From Actinomycetota bacterium (lineage in GTDB: Bacteria; Actinomycetota; Actinomycetes; S36-B12), in NCBI GenBank assembly GCA_029978585.1, contig JAPOJD010000003.1, positions 1 through 43,108 on the forward strand: DNA of 43,108 nucleotides, in the 5' to 3' direction. Under the pieces are notes generated by a model. The model saw nothing but the letters and a program-made list of their open reading frames with translations. It was not told the origin of the DNA and ran no database searches. The translations under genes and the position numbers were made by a program. Shown in pieces: positions 7,664-16,802 of this stretch; within the stretch, counting starts at the first letter, position 1, and each line of letters starts with the position of its first letter.

Positions 7664-8203
7664 ATGGTCGGTTACGACGCCCACGCGGGCAGGGCAACCC
7701 GCATGTTCGCGGGCGCCCTTGTGGTCCTGGCCGCGGGAAGCGCCGTGGCTGCTCTCCTCACGGCTCCGGCGTCCGCTGCCCCCGCCGCGAAGATGAAGTC
7801 CGCCTGCTCCTGGGTCGAGGGCGACGTCGACAACACGTTCACCTGCGGGCCGCTCGCGAATCAGCTGCCCACGCTGTCACTGACGGAGTGCTGGAAGTAT
7901 CCGCCGTCGAAGAACACCTACATCCGGCGCAAGGGCGCTTCGGGATGGCAGGGCGCCGACGTGGGCTACCGGGTGCGGGAGCTCAAGGGCTGCGACAAGC
8001 CCTACCCCTGGAAGACCGTGGTCACCATCCCGGCCGAGACGATGAACGCCTTCGCTCCGCTGAAGGTGGCCCGCTACCGCCTGACGATGCCGGCGAGCAA
8101 GGGAACGTACGACGGCAAGCCCTACTCCTACGGCAAGACGGAGATCACCTGGGGCGTCTGCGTGGTGCCGGAGGGCACGACCGAGACCTGCGCCACCAAC
8201 TGA
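7664..8203 (+). CDS. Secreted cysteine-rich protein of unknown function
   Basis: 179-aa protein not recognised. A signal peptide is clear: a basic start, a hydrophobic stretch around residues 14-33 and a likely cleavage after ASA at 36-38. The mature part (about 140 residues) has six cysteines (48, 61, 76, 110, 166, 176), suggesting three disulfides, several Trp and Tyr, and a basic composition. The ATG at 7664 has AGGGAGGT (7652-7659) upstream. That site begins 2 bases after the tRNA-Ala, so the gene is almost certainly made from the tRNA transcript after 3' processing. It converges with the mannosyltransferase gene, 4 bases away. Confidence 0.82.
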   Translation: MVGYDAHAGRATRMFAGALVVLAAGSAVAALLTAPASAAPAAKMKSACSWVEGDVDNTFTCGPLANQLPTLSLTECWKYPPSKNTYIRRKGASGWQGADVGYRVRELKGCDKPYPWKTVVTIPAETMNAFAPLKVARYRLTMPASKGTYDGKPYSYGKTEITWGVCVVPEGTTETCATN

Positions 8204-8207
8204 GTCG

Positions 8208-9794
8208 TCACACCCAGGTGGGCATCCACATGCGCAGTCGCCACAGGTCGTACGGGATCTGCTCGGCGGTCCACACCGGATAGAACCACCAGGCCGCGAC
8301 CACGGCGAGCAGCACGATCGCGCCGGCGCCGATGGCCCCCCATCGCCGTCGCTCCGGCGGCGCGTCGGCCGGCCCCAGGATGCTGCCGATGGTCAGCGTC
8401 AGCGCCATGACGGTGAACGGCACGAACACCACGGAATAGAAGGTGAAGATCGTGCGGTCCAGGTAGAGCATCCACGGCAGCCACCCCGCGGCGACGCCGA
8501 CGAGGACCGCCCCGGACCGCCAGTCGCGCCGCGCCGCCCAGCGCCACAATTGGTAGAGCAGGGCCGCGACGCCGATCCACCAGATGACCGGGTTCCCGAG
8601 GGCGGCGACCGCCGACGCGCAGGTGTTCGCATCGCATCCGTTGACGCCCTGCTCGACGCTGTTCCAGTAGAACGACGTCGGTCGCGTCTGGAACAGCCAG
8701 CTCAGCGGACTGGACTCGTAGGAATGGTCGGACTGCAGTCCGACATGGAAGTTCCAGGCCTCCGCGTGGTAGTGCCACAGGGATCGCAGGGCAGCGGGGA
8801 TCGGCGATTCGGGCTGGCTGTCGGCCCAGTCCCGGCCCCATCCACCCGCGGTGAGCAGCCACCCGGACCAGGTGAGCAGATAGGCCACGGCAGCGCTGCC
8901 CACCATGGCGACGAAGGCGATCGGCCCGCTGCGCAGGATCGTCGCCGTCCACGGCCGAGCCACGCCAAGCGAGCGCCTCAGCCCCACGTCCCAGACCACG
9001 GTCATGATCCCGAAGGCAGCGAGGTACCACAGCCCCGACCATTTCACCGCGCAGGCGAGGCCGAGCGCTATCCCGGCGGCCCAGCGCAGCGGTCGCGGGC
9101 CGAGAGCCGGCCCCCACTCACTCGGCGCGAGGGGTATCCGTCCGGCGAATCGTCGTCGCACCATGTCGCGGTCCCAGATGAGCAGGCCGAACGCGACCAG
9201 GACCATGAACGACAGGACCATGTCGAGAACCGCCGTGCGGCTCATCACCAGGTGCATGCCGTCGATGGCGAGCAACAGGCCGGCGACGACCCCGAGGAGA
9301 TCCGATCGGGTGAGCCGGCGCACGATCCGCGCAATGAGGAGAACAGCGAGGGTGCCCAGGACGGCCACGGAGAACCGCCAGCCGAACGGCGTCACGCCGA
9401 ACATCCACTCCCCTGCGGCGATGACCCACTTGCCGAAGGGGGGATGCACGACGAAGGAGGCATCCGGGCCGAACACGTCGATCGTGCGCCAGTTGCCGTC
9501 CGACGCCAGGATCAGGTCGTTGGCGTCCTCCACGAACTGCTGCTCGTACCCGAAGCGCAGGAGCGCGAGGGCATCCTTGGCGTAGTAGACCTCGTCGAAG
9601 GCGAAGGCGTTCGGGCGCCCGAGCTCGGTGAAGCGCAGGACGCCGCCCAGGGCGGCCACGGCGATCGGGCCGGCCCAGCCCCGCCAGCCGGACGACGGCA
9701 TGGGCGGGTAGAGCGCGGAGGCGGTGGACGCCTGGGCCGCGGGGGCGGGAGGCTCCTCCGCCTCGGTCGGCTCAGCCGTCGCCGTCGCCGCCAT
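8208..9794 (-). CDS. pmt: Dolichyl/polyprenyl-phosphate-mannose protein mannosyltransferase
   Basis: 528-aa GT39 membrane glycosyltransferase that transfers mannose from polyprenyl phosphate to Ser/Thr of secreted proteins, coupled to Sec export. After a 40-residue disordered Ala/Pro-rich N terminus come about ten membrane helices. The catalytic loop FDEVYYAKDA with the Asp-Glu pair follows helix 1. The C terminus FYPVWTAEQIPYDLWRLRMW is typical of actinobacterial PMTs (M. tuberculosis Rv1002c). It is divergent from rsmI as in mycobacteria. Start ATG at 9794 is leaderless: TACGAT lies 6 bases upstream. Confidence 0.94.
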   Translation of the reverse strand: MAATATAEPTEAEEPPAPAAQASTASALYPPMPSSGWRGWAGPIAVAALGGVLRFTELGRPNAFAFDEVYYAKDALALLRFGYEQQFVEDANDLILASDGNWRTIDVFGPDASFVVHPPFGKWVIAAGEWMFGVTPFGWRFSVAVLGTLAVLLIARIVRRLTRSDLLGVVAGLLLAIDGMHLVMSRTAVLDMVLSFMVLVAFGLLIWDRDMVRRRFAGRIPLAPSEWGPALGPRPLRWAAGIALGLACAVKWSGLWYLAAFGIMTVVWDVGLRRSLGVARPWTATILRSGPIAFVAMVGSAAVAYLLTWSGWLLTAGGWGRDWADSQPESPIPAALRSLWHYHAEAWNFHVGLQSDHSYESSPLSWLFQTRPTSFYWNSVEQGVNGCDANTCASAVAALGNPVIWWIGVAALLYQLWRWAARRDWRSGAVLVGVAAGWLPWMLYLDRTIFTFYSVVFVPFTVMALTLTIGSILGPADAPPERRRWGAIGAGAIVLLAVVAAWWFYPVWTAEQIPYDLWRLRMWMPTWV

Positions 9795-9800
9795 CCGGAC

Positions 9801-9806
9801 ATCGTA
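9801..9806 (-). promoter_or_regulatory. -10 box TACGAT, leaderless start of PMT gene
   Basis: Minus-strand TACGAT with a 6-base gap to the ATG at 9794. It lies 14 bp from the opposing CAGGAT box of rsmI, so the two promoters share a very short divergent region. Confidence 0.6.
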
Positions 9807-9820
9807 GGCCGGGACCCTGC

Positions 9821-9826
9821 CAGGAT
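9821..9826 (+). promoter_or_regulatory. -10-like box CAGGAT, leaderless start of rsmI
   Basis: CAGGAT (first base off consensus) ends 6 bases before the rsmI ATG at 9833, the same spacing as the other leaderless genes. Confidence 0.45.
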
Positions 9827-9832
9827 GGGCCG

Positions 9833-10702
9833 ATGACCGGTCCCGGCCGGGTTATCCTCGCGGCCACGCCCCTGGGCAATCCCGCGGATGCCTCCCCTCG
9901 ACTCGCGGCCGCCCTTGCGTCTGCCGATGTGATCGCGGCCGAGGACACCCGCAAACTGCGTCGGCTCGCGCGGGACCTCGGTGCCACCCTGCGCGGCCGG
10001 GTGCTGTCGCTGCACGACAGCATCGAGGGGCGCCGGGCCACGCAACTGCTCGCCGATCTCACCGCGGGCTCCGACGTGCTCGTCGTGACCGATGCCGGCA
10101 TGCCCGCGGTGAGCGACCCGGGCTTCCGCATCGCGCGGGCGGCCATCGATGCGGGCATCCCGGTCACCGTCCTGCCGGGACCGAGCGCCGTGCTCGCGGC
10201 GCTCGTGGTCTCGGGGCTTCCCGTGGATCGGTTCTGCTTTGAGGGCTTCCTCCCGCGCCGCGGCGCCGAGCGTCGCCGCCGCCTCGATGACCTCGCGCGG
10301 GAGCCGCGCACCATGGTCTTCTTCGAGTCGCCGCATCGACTGCAGGCCGCGCTCACGGACATGGTGGCCGCCTTCGGGGAGGCGAGGCCTGCCGCTCTGT
10401 GCCGGGAGCTCACGAAGACCTACGAGGAGGTTCGCCGGGGGACGCTCCTCGAACTCGCCGCCGGGGCCGAGGGGGTCCGCGGCGAGATCACCCTGGTCGT
10501 CGGGGGCTTCGCGGGGACCGGTGACCGGGGGACTCCCGCGGAGTGGGCCCGCCGGGTCGCCGCACGGGTCGGGGAGGGCGAGGATCGGCGCTCGGCCATC
10601 ACCGGCGTCGCGGAGGAGTACGGCGTGCCGCGGCGATCCGTCTATGACGCCGTCGTGGCGTCCAAGCATGCGGACGACGAGAGCCCTGGCGAGCGAAAGT
10701 AG
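9833..10702 (+). CDS. rsmI: 16S rRNA 2'-O-methyltransferase RsmI
   Basis: 289-aa tetrapyrrole-methylase-fold enzyme that 2'-O-methylates C1402 of 16S rRNA using SAM. The family start ATPLGNPADASPR, AAEDTRKLRRL, the SDPGFRIARAA region and VLPGPSAVLAALVVSGLP are all present. The ESPHRL segment and the C-terminal helical domain are complete. In many actinobacteria it stands opposite PMT, as here. Confidence 0.96.
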   Translation: MTGPGRVILAATPLGNPADASPRLAAALASADVIAAEDTRKLRRLARDLGATLRGRVLSLHDSIEGRRATQLLADLTAGSDVLVVTDAGMPAVSDPGFRIARAAIDAGIPVTVLPGPSAVLAALVVSGLPVDRFCFEGFLPRRGAERRRRLDDLAREPRTMVFFESPHRLQAALTDMVAAFGEARPAALCRELTKTYEEVRRGTLLELAAGAEGVRGEITLVVGGFAGTGDRGTPAEWARRVAARVGEGEDRRSAITGVAEEYGVPRRSVYDAVVASKHADDESPGERK

Positions 10703-10705
10703 GAT
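10700..10705 (+). promoter_or_regulatory. -10 box TAGGAT before metG
   Basis: TAGGAT overlaps the rsmI stop codon and lies 8 bases before the metG ATG at 10714; no Shine-Dalgarno sequence is seen. A short-leader or leaderless start is likely. Confidence 0.6.
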
Positions 10706-10713
10706 CGAGCGCC

Positions 10714-12297
10714 ATGGCCGACTTCTACGTCACGACGCCGATCTACTACGTCAACGACGCCCCCCACATCGGCCACGCCTACACGACCACGGCCGGTGAT
10801 GTGCTCACGCGCTGGCATCGCCAGCGCGGCGAGTCCGTGTGGTACCTCACCGGCGTCGACGAGCACGGCACGAAGGTGCAGCGGGCGGCGGAGAACGGCG
10901 GCGTCGAGCCCCAGCAGTGGGTGGATCGGCTTGTCGAGGACGCGTGGAAGCCGGTGCTCGGCACCATCGACGTCGCCAACGACGACTTCATCCGCACCAC
11001 CGAGCCGCGTCACCAGGAGCGCGTGGGCCGGTTCTGGGAGGCCGTGCGGGACAACGGCTACGTATACGAGGCCGACTACGAGGGCCCCTACTGCGTGGGC
11101 TGCGAGGAGTTCAAGCTCCCCGGGGACCTGGTCGAGGAGGAGGGGGGCGGGCCGCCCCTGTGCCCGGTGCACGGACGTCCGGTCGAGATGCTCCGCGAGA
11201 AGAACTGGTTCTTCCGGCTCTCCGCGTTCACGGACAGGCTCATCGAGCACTACGAGCGGAATCCCGATGCCATCCAGCCCGCCAGCGCCTACAACGAGGT
11301 CATGAGCTTCCTGCGCGGTGGGCTCGTGGACATCTCCATGTCGCGATCGAGTGTCGCGTGGGGCATCGGCCTGCCCTGGGATGAGCAGCAGGTCGTGTAC
11401 GTCTGGTTCGACGCGCTCCTCAACTACGTCACCGCCATCGGCTACGGCGCCGATCCCGAGTCCGACGAGGGACGGTTCTTCGCGGATACCTGGCCGGCCG
11501 ACGTCCAGCTGGTCGGCAAGGACATCCTGCGCTTTCACGCGGTGTACTGGCCGGCGATGCTGATGGCGGCGGGCCTGGACCTCCCGCGCTGCGTGTTCGC
11601 CCACGGATGGCTCCTGGTCGGCGGCGAGAAGATGAGCAAGACCCGGCTCACCGGCATCGCTCCCGAGCAGATCACCGACCACTTCGGATCGGATGCCTTC
11701 CGCTACTACTTCATGCGCGCCATCCAGTTCGGGCAGGACGGATCCTTCTCCTGGGAGGACATGTCCGCGCGCTACACCGCCGAGCTTGCCAACGGCCTGG
11801 GCAACCTGGCTTCGCGCGCCACCGCCATGGTGCAGCGCTACCGCGACGGGATCCTGCCGGCCGCCGGTCCGCAGACCGAGGACGAGACCCGGCTCGAGGA
11901 CCTGCTCCTCGAGGTCGCGAGCGCTGCGGATGCCGCGGTCGAGCGGCTGGACTTCGCCGGGGCGATCGGCCACGTCCGCCGGTTCATCGATGCAGTGAAC
12001 CTCTACGTGACCGAGCAGGAGCCGTGGGTGCTGGCCAAGGATCCCGCGCAGGCGGGGCGACTCGACGCCGTGCTCTACGCGGTCTGCGAGTCGCTGCGGG
12101 CGATCGCGGTCCTCTACAACCCGGTCATGCCGCGTGCCATGTCCTCGCTGTGGGAGCAACTGGGCGCCGAATCCGCCCTGGGCCCGCTCGCGGCGCAGCG
12201 GATCGGCGATGTGGCGCGCTGGGGGCAATTGCCGCCCGGGACCGCGGTGTCCAAGGGCGCGATCCTGTTCCCGCGTCTCGAGGAGCCCGCCGAGTGA
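10714..12297 (+). CDS. metG: Methionyl-tRNA synthetase
   Basis: 527-aa class I aminoacyl-tRNA synthetase charging methionine. The HIGH motif (PHIGHAY, residues 17-23) and KMSKT near 307-311 are intact. The inserted zinc-knuckle region (CVGCEEF ... CPVH, about residues 128-152) has a CxxC pair plus Cys and His instead of four Cys. There is no C-terminal EMAP-like domain, as in other short actinobacterial MetRS. It overlaps tatD by 4 bases (GTGA). Confidence 0.96.
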   Translation: MADFYVTTPIYYVNDAPHIGHAYTTTAGDVLTRWHRQRGESVWYLTGVDEHGTKVQRAAENGGVEPQQWVDRLVEDAWKPVLGTIDVANDDFIRTTEPRHQERVGRFWEAVRDNGYVYEADYEGPYCVGCEEFKLPGDLVEEEGGGPPLCPVHGRPVEMLREKNWFFRLSAFTDRLIEHYERNPDAIQPASAYNEVMSFLRGGLVDISMSRSSVAWGIGLPWDEQQVVYVWFDALLNYVTAIGYGADPESDEGRFFADTWPADVQLVGKDILRFHAVYWPAMLMAAGLDLPRCVFAHGWLLVGGEKMSKTRLTGIAPEQITDHFGSDAFRYYFMRAIQFGQDGSFSWEDMSARYTAELANGLGNLASRATAMVQRYRDGILPAAGPQTEDETRLEDLLLEVASAADAAVERLDFAGAIGHVRRFIDAVNLYVTEQEPWVLAKDPAQAGRLDAVLYAVCESLRAIAVLYNPVMPRAMSSLWEQLGAESALGPLAAQRIGDVARWGQLPPGTAVSKGAILFPRLEEPAE

Positions 12298-13139
12298 GGG
12301 AGCGCCCGCCGGTCGCCGACCCGCTGCCGCGCCCGGTGGTGGACTCGCACTGCCACCTCGATGTCGTGGACCGTCATCTAGGCGAGGGGCCCGGCCCGGA
12401 CGACGCTCTTGCCCTGGCACGCGAGGCCGGAATCACGCGGGTGGTCCAGGTGGGCTGCGACGTCGCGTCCTCGCAGTGGGCGGCGGACTTCGCCGGCGCG
12501 CGCCCGGACGTGCTGGCCGCCGTGGCGCTGCACCCCAACGACGCCCCGCGCATCCTGGAGCGCGAGGGCAGGAGCGGCCTCGAGGCCGCCTATGACGCCA
12601 TCGAGGCACTGGCCGCGATGCCGAGGGTGCGTGCGATCGGGGAGACCGGGCTGGACTACTACAGGACGCGCAGTGATGACGCCCAGGCGGTGCAGCACGA
12701 GTCGTTCCGCCGCCATATCGACATCGCCAAGCGGAACGACCGCACCCTGGTGATCCACGACCGCGATGCCCACGCCGACATCCTGCGGATCCTGGACGAG
12801 GAGGGTGCTCCGGACCGCGTGGTCTTCCACTGCTTCTCCGGTGACGCAGAGATGGCGCAGCACTGCGCCGACCGGGGGTGGCTCTGCTCCTTCGCCGGCG
12901 TCGTGACCTACAAGAACGCCGACGGGCTGCGCGAGGCCCTGCGCGGCCTGCCGCGCGAGGCGATCCTCGTGGAGACCGATGCGCCGTACCTCACGCCGGT
13001 CCCGCACCGGGGGGCCGTGAACGCGTCCTACCTCGTCCCCCTCACGGTGCGGGCCATGGCGGACGTCCGCTCTCAGTCGCTCGAGCAACTCTGCGACGAC
13101 CTGTGGTCGAACTCCGAGCGCGCCTTCGGGCCGCTCTAG
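12294..13139 (+). CDS. tatD: TatD-family metal-dependent DNase
   Basis: 281-aa TIM-barrel amidohydrolase-like nuclease. Metal ligands are visible: DSHCHLD (17-23), [24 protein letters not shown] and the [15 protein letters not shown] motif. TatD enzymes act as 3'-5' DNases in repair and DNA turnover. It starts with GTG in the metG stop and is followed 4 bases later by rsmA. In M. tuberculosis rpfB lies between tatD and ksgA; here it is absent. Confidence 0.94.
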   Translation: MRERPPVADPLPRPVVDSHCHLDVVDRHLGEGPGPDDALALAREAGITRVVQVGCDVASSQWAADFAGARPDVLAAVALHPNDAPRILEREGRSGLEAAYDAIEALAAMPRVRAIGETGLDYYRTRSDDAQAVQHESFRRHIDIAKRNDRTLVIHDRDAHADILRILDEEGAPDRVVFHCFSGDAEMAQHCADRGWLCSFAGVVTYKNADGLREALRGLPREAILVETDAPYLTPVPHRGAVNASYLVPLTVRAMADVRSQSLEQLCDDLWSNSERAFGPL

Positions 13140-13143
13140 GGCC

Positions 13144-13986
13144 ATGCCGGACGGACTCCTCGGCGCCGCGGATGCGCGAGCCATTGCCGAGCAGCGCGGC
13201 ATCAGGCCGACGAAGCAACTCGGCCAGAACTTCGTCGTCGACGCGAACACGGTGCGGCGGATCGTCCGGCTGGCCGACGTCGGTCCCGGCGACGTCGTTC
13301 TCGAGGTCGGCCCGGGGCTGGGCAGCCTCACCCTGGGGCTGCTCGCCTCGGGGGCCGAGGTGGTCGCGATCGAAGTGGACCCGGCCCTCGCAAAGGCGCT
13401 CCCCGACACCGTGGGGCGCCTGCGCCCCGAGGACGCCGCGCGCCTCACCGTGATCACGGGAGACGCCATGCGGGTCACCCGCCTTCCGGCCGAGCCCGCT
13501 GCGCTCGTGGCCAATCTGCCGTACAACGTCGCGGTGCCGATCGTCCTCCACCTGCTCGAGGCATTCCCGAGCCTCGACCGGGGGCTGGTGATGGTGCAGG
13601 CCGAGGTGGCGGACCGGCTCGTCGCGCCGCCGGGATCGCGGACCTACGGCGTCCCCTCGGCCAAGTTCGCGTGGTTCGCCCGCGGAGCTCGGACTGGGTC
13701 CGTGCCGGCATCGGTGTTCTGGCCGGTGCCCCGCGTGGAGTCCCAGCTGGTCTCCTTCGAGCGCCAGGCGGCACCGGAGACGTCCGCGACCCGCGAGCAG
13801 GTCTTCGCCTGCATCGATGCCGCGTTCGCGCAGCGGCGCAAGACGCTGAGATCGGCGCTCTCCGGATGGGCCGGCTCGCCGCAGCAGGCCGAGCGCGTCC
13901 TGCGCGAGGCCGGGATCGATCCGTCCGCGCGCGGGGAGTCGCTCTCCGTGACCGAGTTCGCGCGCATCGCGGCGGCGAGGCCGTGA
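13144..13986 (+). CDS. rsmA: 16S rRNA N6-dimethyladenosine transferase
   Basis: 280-aa SAM methyltransferase (KsgA) that dimethylates A1518 and A1519 of 16S rRNA late in small-subunit assembly. It has LGQNFVVD (26-33), the SAM loop EVGPGLGSL near 54-62, and the catalytic NLPYN at about 123-127. The C-terminal domain ends with [11 protein letters not shown]. Length is normal. Its stop overlaps the ispE start (TGATG), so the two are coupled. Confidence 0.96.
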   Translation: MPDGLLGAADARAIAEQRGIRPTKQLGQNFVVDANTVRRIVRLADVGPGDVVLEVGPGLGSLTLGLLASGAEVVAIEVDPALAKALPDTVGRLRPEDAARLTVITGDAMRVTRLPAEPAALVANLPYNVAVPIVLHLLEAFPSLDRGLVMVQAEVADRLVAPPGSRTYGVPSAKFAWFARGARTGSVPASVFWPVPRVESQLVSFERQAAPETSATREQVFACIDAAFAQRRKTLRSALSGWAGSPQQAERVLREAGIDPSARGESLSVTEFARIAAARP

Positions 13987-14897
13987 TGACGGGGCCGATC
14001 CGGGTGCGCGCCCCGGGCAAGGTCAACCTCGCGCTGTCGGTCGGGCCGCTGCGGGCGGACGGCTACCACGACCTGGCGACCGTATTCCACGCCGTCTCGC
14101 TGTATGACGAGATCGAGGTTGCCGAAGGCGCCGGCCTGCAGGTGATGGTCTCGGGCGAGGGGGCGGATCTCGTCGAGCCTGGACCCGCGAACCTCGCGCA
14201 TCGTGCGCTGGCACTGCTGGCCGAGCGAGCCGGGATCCGGCCGGACGTCCACGCGACCTTGGTCAAGGCGATCCCGGTGGCAGCGGGCATGGCAGGGGGC
14301 AGTGCCGATGCTGCGGCGGCCCTCGCGGCGGGTGCGGCGCTGTGGCGGACTCGGGCCGAGATCGACCTGACGTCGCTGGCGGCGGACCTCGGGTCCGATG
14401 TCCCCTTCGCGCTGCGCGGCGGCACGGCCGTGGGAACCGGACGTGGGGAGCGACTCACCCCGGTGCTGTGCCGCGGGGAGTTCCACTGGGTGCTCGCGCT
14501 CAGCCGTACGACACTGTCCACCCCGGCCGTGTACGCCGAACTCGATCGCCTTCGGGGGGATCGCGGCGAGGAACCACCGCCGCCCGTCGTACCGGACGAC
14601 CTCATGCAGGCCCTGCGCGACGGCGACGCCCGGGCTCTGGGGCGGGCGCTGAGCAATGACCTTCAGGAGGCGGCCATCTCGCTGCGCCCGGAGCTGTCGC
14701 GCGTGCTCGAGGCCGGTACCGACCTGGGTGCGCTCGGGGCGCTGGTGTCAGGCAGCGGCCCCACGTGCGCCTTCCTGGCGCGCGATGCCGATCACGCCCT
14801 CGACATCGCCGCCGCGCTCACCTCGACACCCGAGATCCGCTCGGTGAGATGCGCGCGCGGACCCGTGCCCGGGGCGCGGGTCGTGACCTCGGGCTAG
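13986..14897 (+). CDS. ispE: 4-diphosphocytidyl-2-C-methyl-D-erythritol kinase
   Basis: 303-aa GHMP kinase of the MEP isoprenoid pathway, which phosphorylates CDP-methylerythritol. It has APGKVNLAL at the N terminus, DGYHDLATVFHAVSL, the glycine-rich ATP loop IPVAAGMAGGSADAA near 95-110 and LGSDVPFALRGGTA, and ends with the SGSGPTCAF motif. I chose ATG 13986; a GTG one codon earlier is equally placed. Its TAG stop overlaps the stop of the convergent tetR gene by 2 bases. Confidence 0.95.
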   Translation: MTGPIRVRAPGKVNLALSVGPLRADGYHDLATVFHAVSLYDEIEVAEGAGLQVMVSGEGADLVEPGPANLAHRALALLAERAGIRPDVHATLVKAIPVAAGMAGGSADAAAALAAGAALWRTRAEIDLTSLAADLGSDVPFALRGGTAVGTGRGERLTPVLCRGEFHWVLALSRTTLSTPAVYAELDRLRGDRGEEPPPPVVPDDLMQALRDGDARALGRALSNDLQEAAISLRPELSRVLEAGTDLGALGALVSGSGPTCAFLARDADHALDIAAALTSTPEIRSVRCARGPVPGARVVTSG

Positions 14898-15502
14898 GTG
14901 GTCCCGCGGGTCACCGCGGACGGGCTGGTATCGAGGTGCGACAGCCCGTTCCAGGAGAGGTTCACCAGGTGTGCCACCACCTCCTCCTTGCGGGGCTTGC
15001 GCACGTCGAGCCACCACTGGCCGGTGAGGGCGGTCATGCCGACGAGCATGCGCGAGTACATCGGCGCGAGTCGCGTCGGAAGTCCGTGGGCCCGGAACTG
15101 CTCGGCGAGCAGGTGCTCGACCTGCCCGGCGATGTCGACGATGAGGCTGGCGAACGACCCGGTCTGCTGGGACACGGGCGAGTCGCGCACGAGGATGCGG
15201 AAGCCATCGGAGTGCTCGTCGATGTAATCGAAGAGCGCCATGCCGGCCTCCTCGAGCAGGCGTCGCGGATGGCTGCCGCGAAGTGCGTCGCTCATCATCG
15301 TCAGGAGTCTCGTCATCTCCCGATCGACGACGACCGCGTACAGGCCCTCCTTGCCCCCGAAGTGCTCGTACACGACCGGCTTGGAGACGCCCGCCTTTGC
15401 GGCGATCTCCTCCACGCTCACTGCCTCGAACCCCTTCTCGGCGAAGAGGGTGCGGCCGATGTCGACGAGTTGCTCGCGCCGCTCGCGGCCGGACATGCGC
15501 AT
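14894..15502 (-). CDS. TetR/AcrR-family regulator, likely of the adjacent desaturase
   Basis: 202-aa repressor. The N-terminal helix-turn-helix is clear (SVEEIAAKAGVSKPVVYEHF, residues 29-48), followed by a ligand-binding domain with WWLDVRKPRKEEVVAHLVNL near the end. It begins 7 bases after the stop of the desaturase gene on the same strand, so the two form an operon. TetR proteins with acyl-CoA ligands (DesT, FasR types) control fatty acid desaturases in other bacteria. That role here is inference from context and from the tandem palindromes upstream of the operon. A start at 15496 is the alternative. Confidence 0.85.
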   Translation of the reverse strand: MRMSGRERREQLVDIGRTLFAEKGFEAVSVEEIAAKAGVSKPVVYEHFGGKEGLYAVVVDREMTRLLTMMSDALRGSHPRRLLEEAGMALFDYIDEHSDGFRILVRDSPVSQQTGSFASLIVDIAGQVEHLLAEQFRAHGLPTRLAPMYSRMLVGMTALTGQWWLDVRKPRKEEVVAHLVNLSWNGLSHLDTSPSAVTRGTT

Positions 15503-15509
15503 GGCGCGA

Positions 15510-16541
15510 CTACGCGACCGCTGAGTCGTCCCGCGATACCGGCTCGGCCGTTCGCCCGGCGCCGGTTGCGGGCAGGTCGGGGTGCCAGCCGCGGATGCGG
15601 TGGCGCAGGGCGGGGTCCTGCAGCTTCGCTGCCAGGCGCGCAGGGTTCGGCCATCGCACGTCGTGCGCCAGGTGCAGTCGCTCCATCCCCTTGATGATCG
15701 CCGCGCTGACGTCGACCTGCCCCTTGAGTACGCCGTGCCGCGCGGCGGTGGGCTCGGCATGGTGCAGGTTGTGCCAGGACTCGCCGAGGGAGGGCAGTGC
15801 CAGCCAGGCGTTGTTCGTCGAGCGGTCGCGCGTCGTGAAGGGGCGGTTGCCGAAGACGTGGCAGATCGAGTTGATGGACCACGTGACGTGGTGCACGAGC
15901 GCGATCCGGATGAGGCTCGCCCAGAAGAGCGCGGTAAGGGCCCCCACCCACGACCAGGTGATGAGTCCGCCGAGCACCGCGGGCAGCAGGATGCTCACCA
16001 CGACCACCCACTGGAAATTCCGCGAGATCCGGTTGAGCATCGGATCGGCCACGATGTCGGGGGCGTAGCGCTCGATGGAGCTCTGCTGGCCGTCGAAGAG
16101 CCAGCCGACATGAGCGAAGAGCAGCCCCTTGGCCACGGCCTTGTGCGATGTGCCGTACCTCCATGGGCTGTGCGGATCGCCCTCCTCATCGCTGCGCGCG
16201 TGATGGCGCCGGTGATCGGCCACCCACTGAGTGAGGGAGCCCTCGATGGCCATGCTGCCGGCGAGGGCCAGGAATCCCGACACCCAGCGCGGGGACTTGA
16301 AGGATCCGTGCGTGAAGTGGCGGTGGTAGCCGATGGTGATGCCGATCGCGGCAATGAAGGCGAAGACGAGCGCGAGGATGATGTCAGTCCATCCCAGCCA
16401 GCCGCCCCAGGCAACGGGGATGGCCAGGGCCACCGCGAGGAGGGGAACCGCCACGAACAGCCCGATGGTCACCTTCATCCCGCGGGCCATCGGCTCGGTC
16501 ACGATGCCGGGCACAGGCGGTGCGGCGGGCGTAGCGGTCAC
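15510..16541 (-). CDS. Acyl-CoA/acyl-lipid delta-9 fatty acid desaturase
   Basis: 343-aa membrane di-iron desaturase introducing a cis double bond into acyl chains. The three histidine boxes are intact: HRHFTH (73-78), HRRHH (110-114) and HNLHH (257-261), with a further HH near 217. Four main membrane segments flank them. The start is GTG at 16541 with GGGGAGG upstream. It is the first gene of an operon with the TetR regulator. Tandem palindromes lie over its promoter, so desaturation is probably repressed by TetR and released by an acyl ligand. Confidence 0.93.
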   Translation of the reverse strand: MTATPAAPPVPGIVTEPMARGMKVTIGLFVAVPLLAVALAIPVAWGGWLGWTDIILALVFAFIAAIGITIGYHRHFTHGSFKSPRWVSGFLALAGSMAIEGSLTQWVADHRRHHARSDEEGDPHSPWRYGTSHKAVAKGLLFAHVGWLFDGQQSSIERYAPDIVADPMLNRISRNFQWVVVVSILLPAVLGGLITWSWVGALTALFWASLIRIALVHHVTWSINSICHVFGNRPFTTRDRSTNNAWLALPSLGESWHNLHHAEPTAARHGVLKGQVDVSAAIIKGMERLHLAHDVRWPNPARLAAKLQDPALRHRIRGWHPDLPATGAGRTAEPVSRDDSAVA

Positions 16542-16575
16542 GGGACCTCCCCTAGAACGGTCGGCGGATCCGACC

Positions 16576-16605
16576 TACGACACCGTAACCTACGCCTCCG
16601 TAACC
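16576..16605 (-). promoter_or_regulatory. Tandem TACG-N4-CGTA operator over desaturase promoter
   Basis: Two 15-bp direct repeats, TACGACACCGTAACC and TACGCCTCCGTAACC, each containing the palindrome TACG-N4-CGTA. On the minus strand a promoter TCGACA (16606-16611), 18 bp, TACGGT (16582-16587) can be drawn, and the repeats fill the spacer and the -10. This is the arrangement expected for a TetR repressor site; the adjacent tetR gene is the obvious candidate. Confidence 0.75.
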
Positions 16606-16648
16606 TGTCGAGCCCGGGGGCACCTGTCAGACTCATCCCCGCGTTCGG

Positions 16649-16719
16649 TCCCGGCTCGTCCAATGGCAGGACAAGAGACTTTGGATCTCTGAATGGGGGT
16701 TCGACTCCCTCGCCGGGAG
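16649..16719 (+). tRNA. tRNA-Gln(TTG)
   Basis: 71-nt cloverleaf: acceptor TCCCGGC/GCCGGGA, D-stem GTCC/GGAC, anticodon stem AGAGA/TCTCT with loop CTTTGGA (anticodon TTG at 16681-16683), T-loop TTCGACT, discriminator G. CCA is not encoded. The 3' end overlaps a self-complementary CGGGAGCTCCCG (16714-16725), which could pair after the tRNA is transcribed. Confidence 0.95.
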
Positions 16720-16802
16720 CTCCCGCGCCGACCCGTGTCCGGTGCGGCGTCCAGGGGGTAGTGTGCGCCTCACCCCTCCTGCGTCCGAAAGGTCCGTGCC
16801 CG

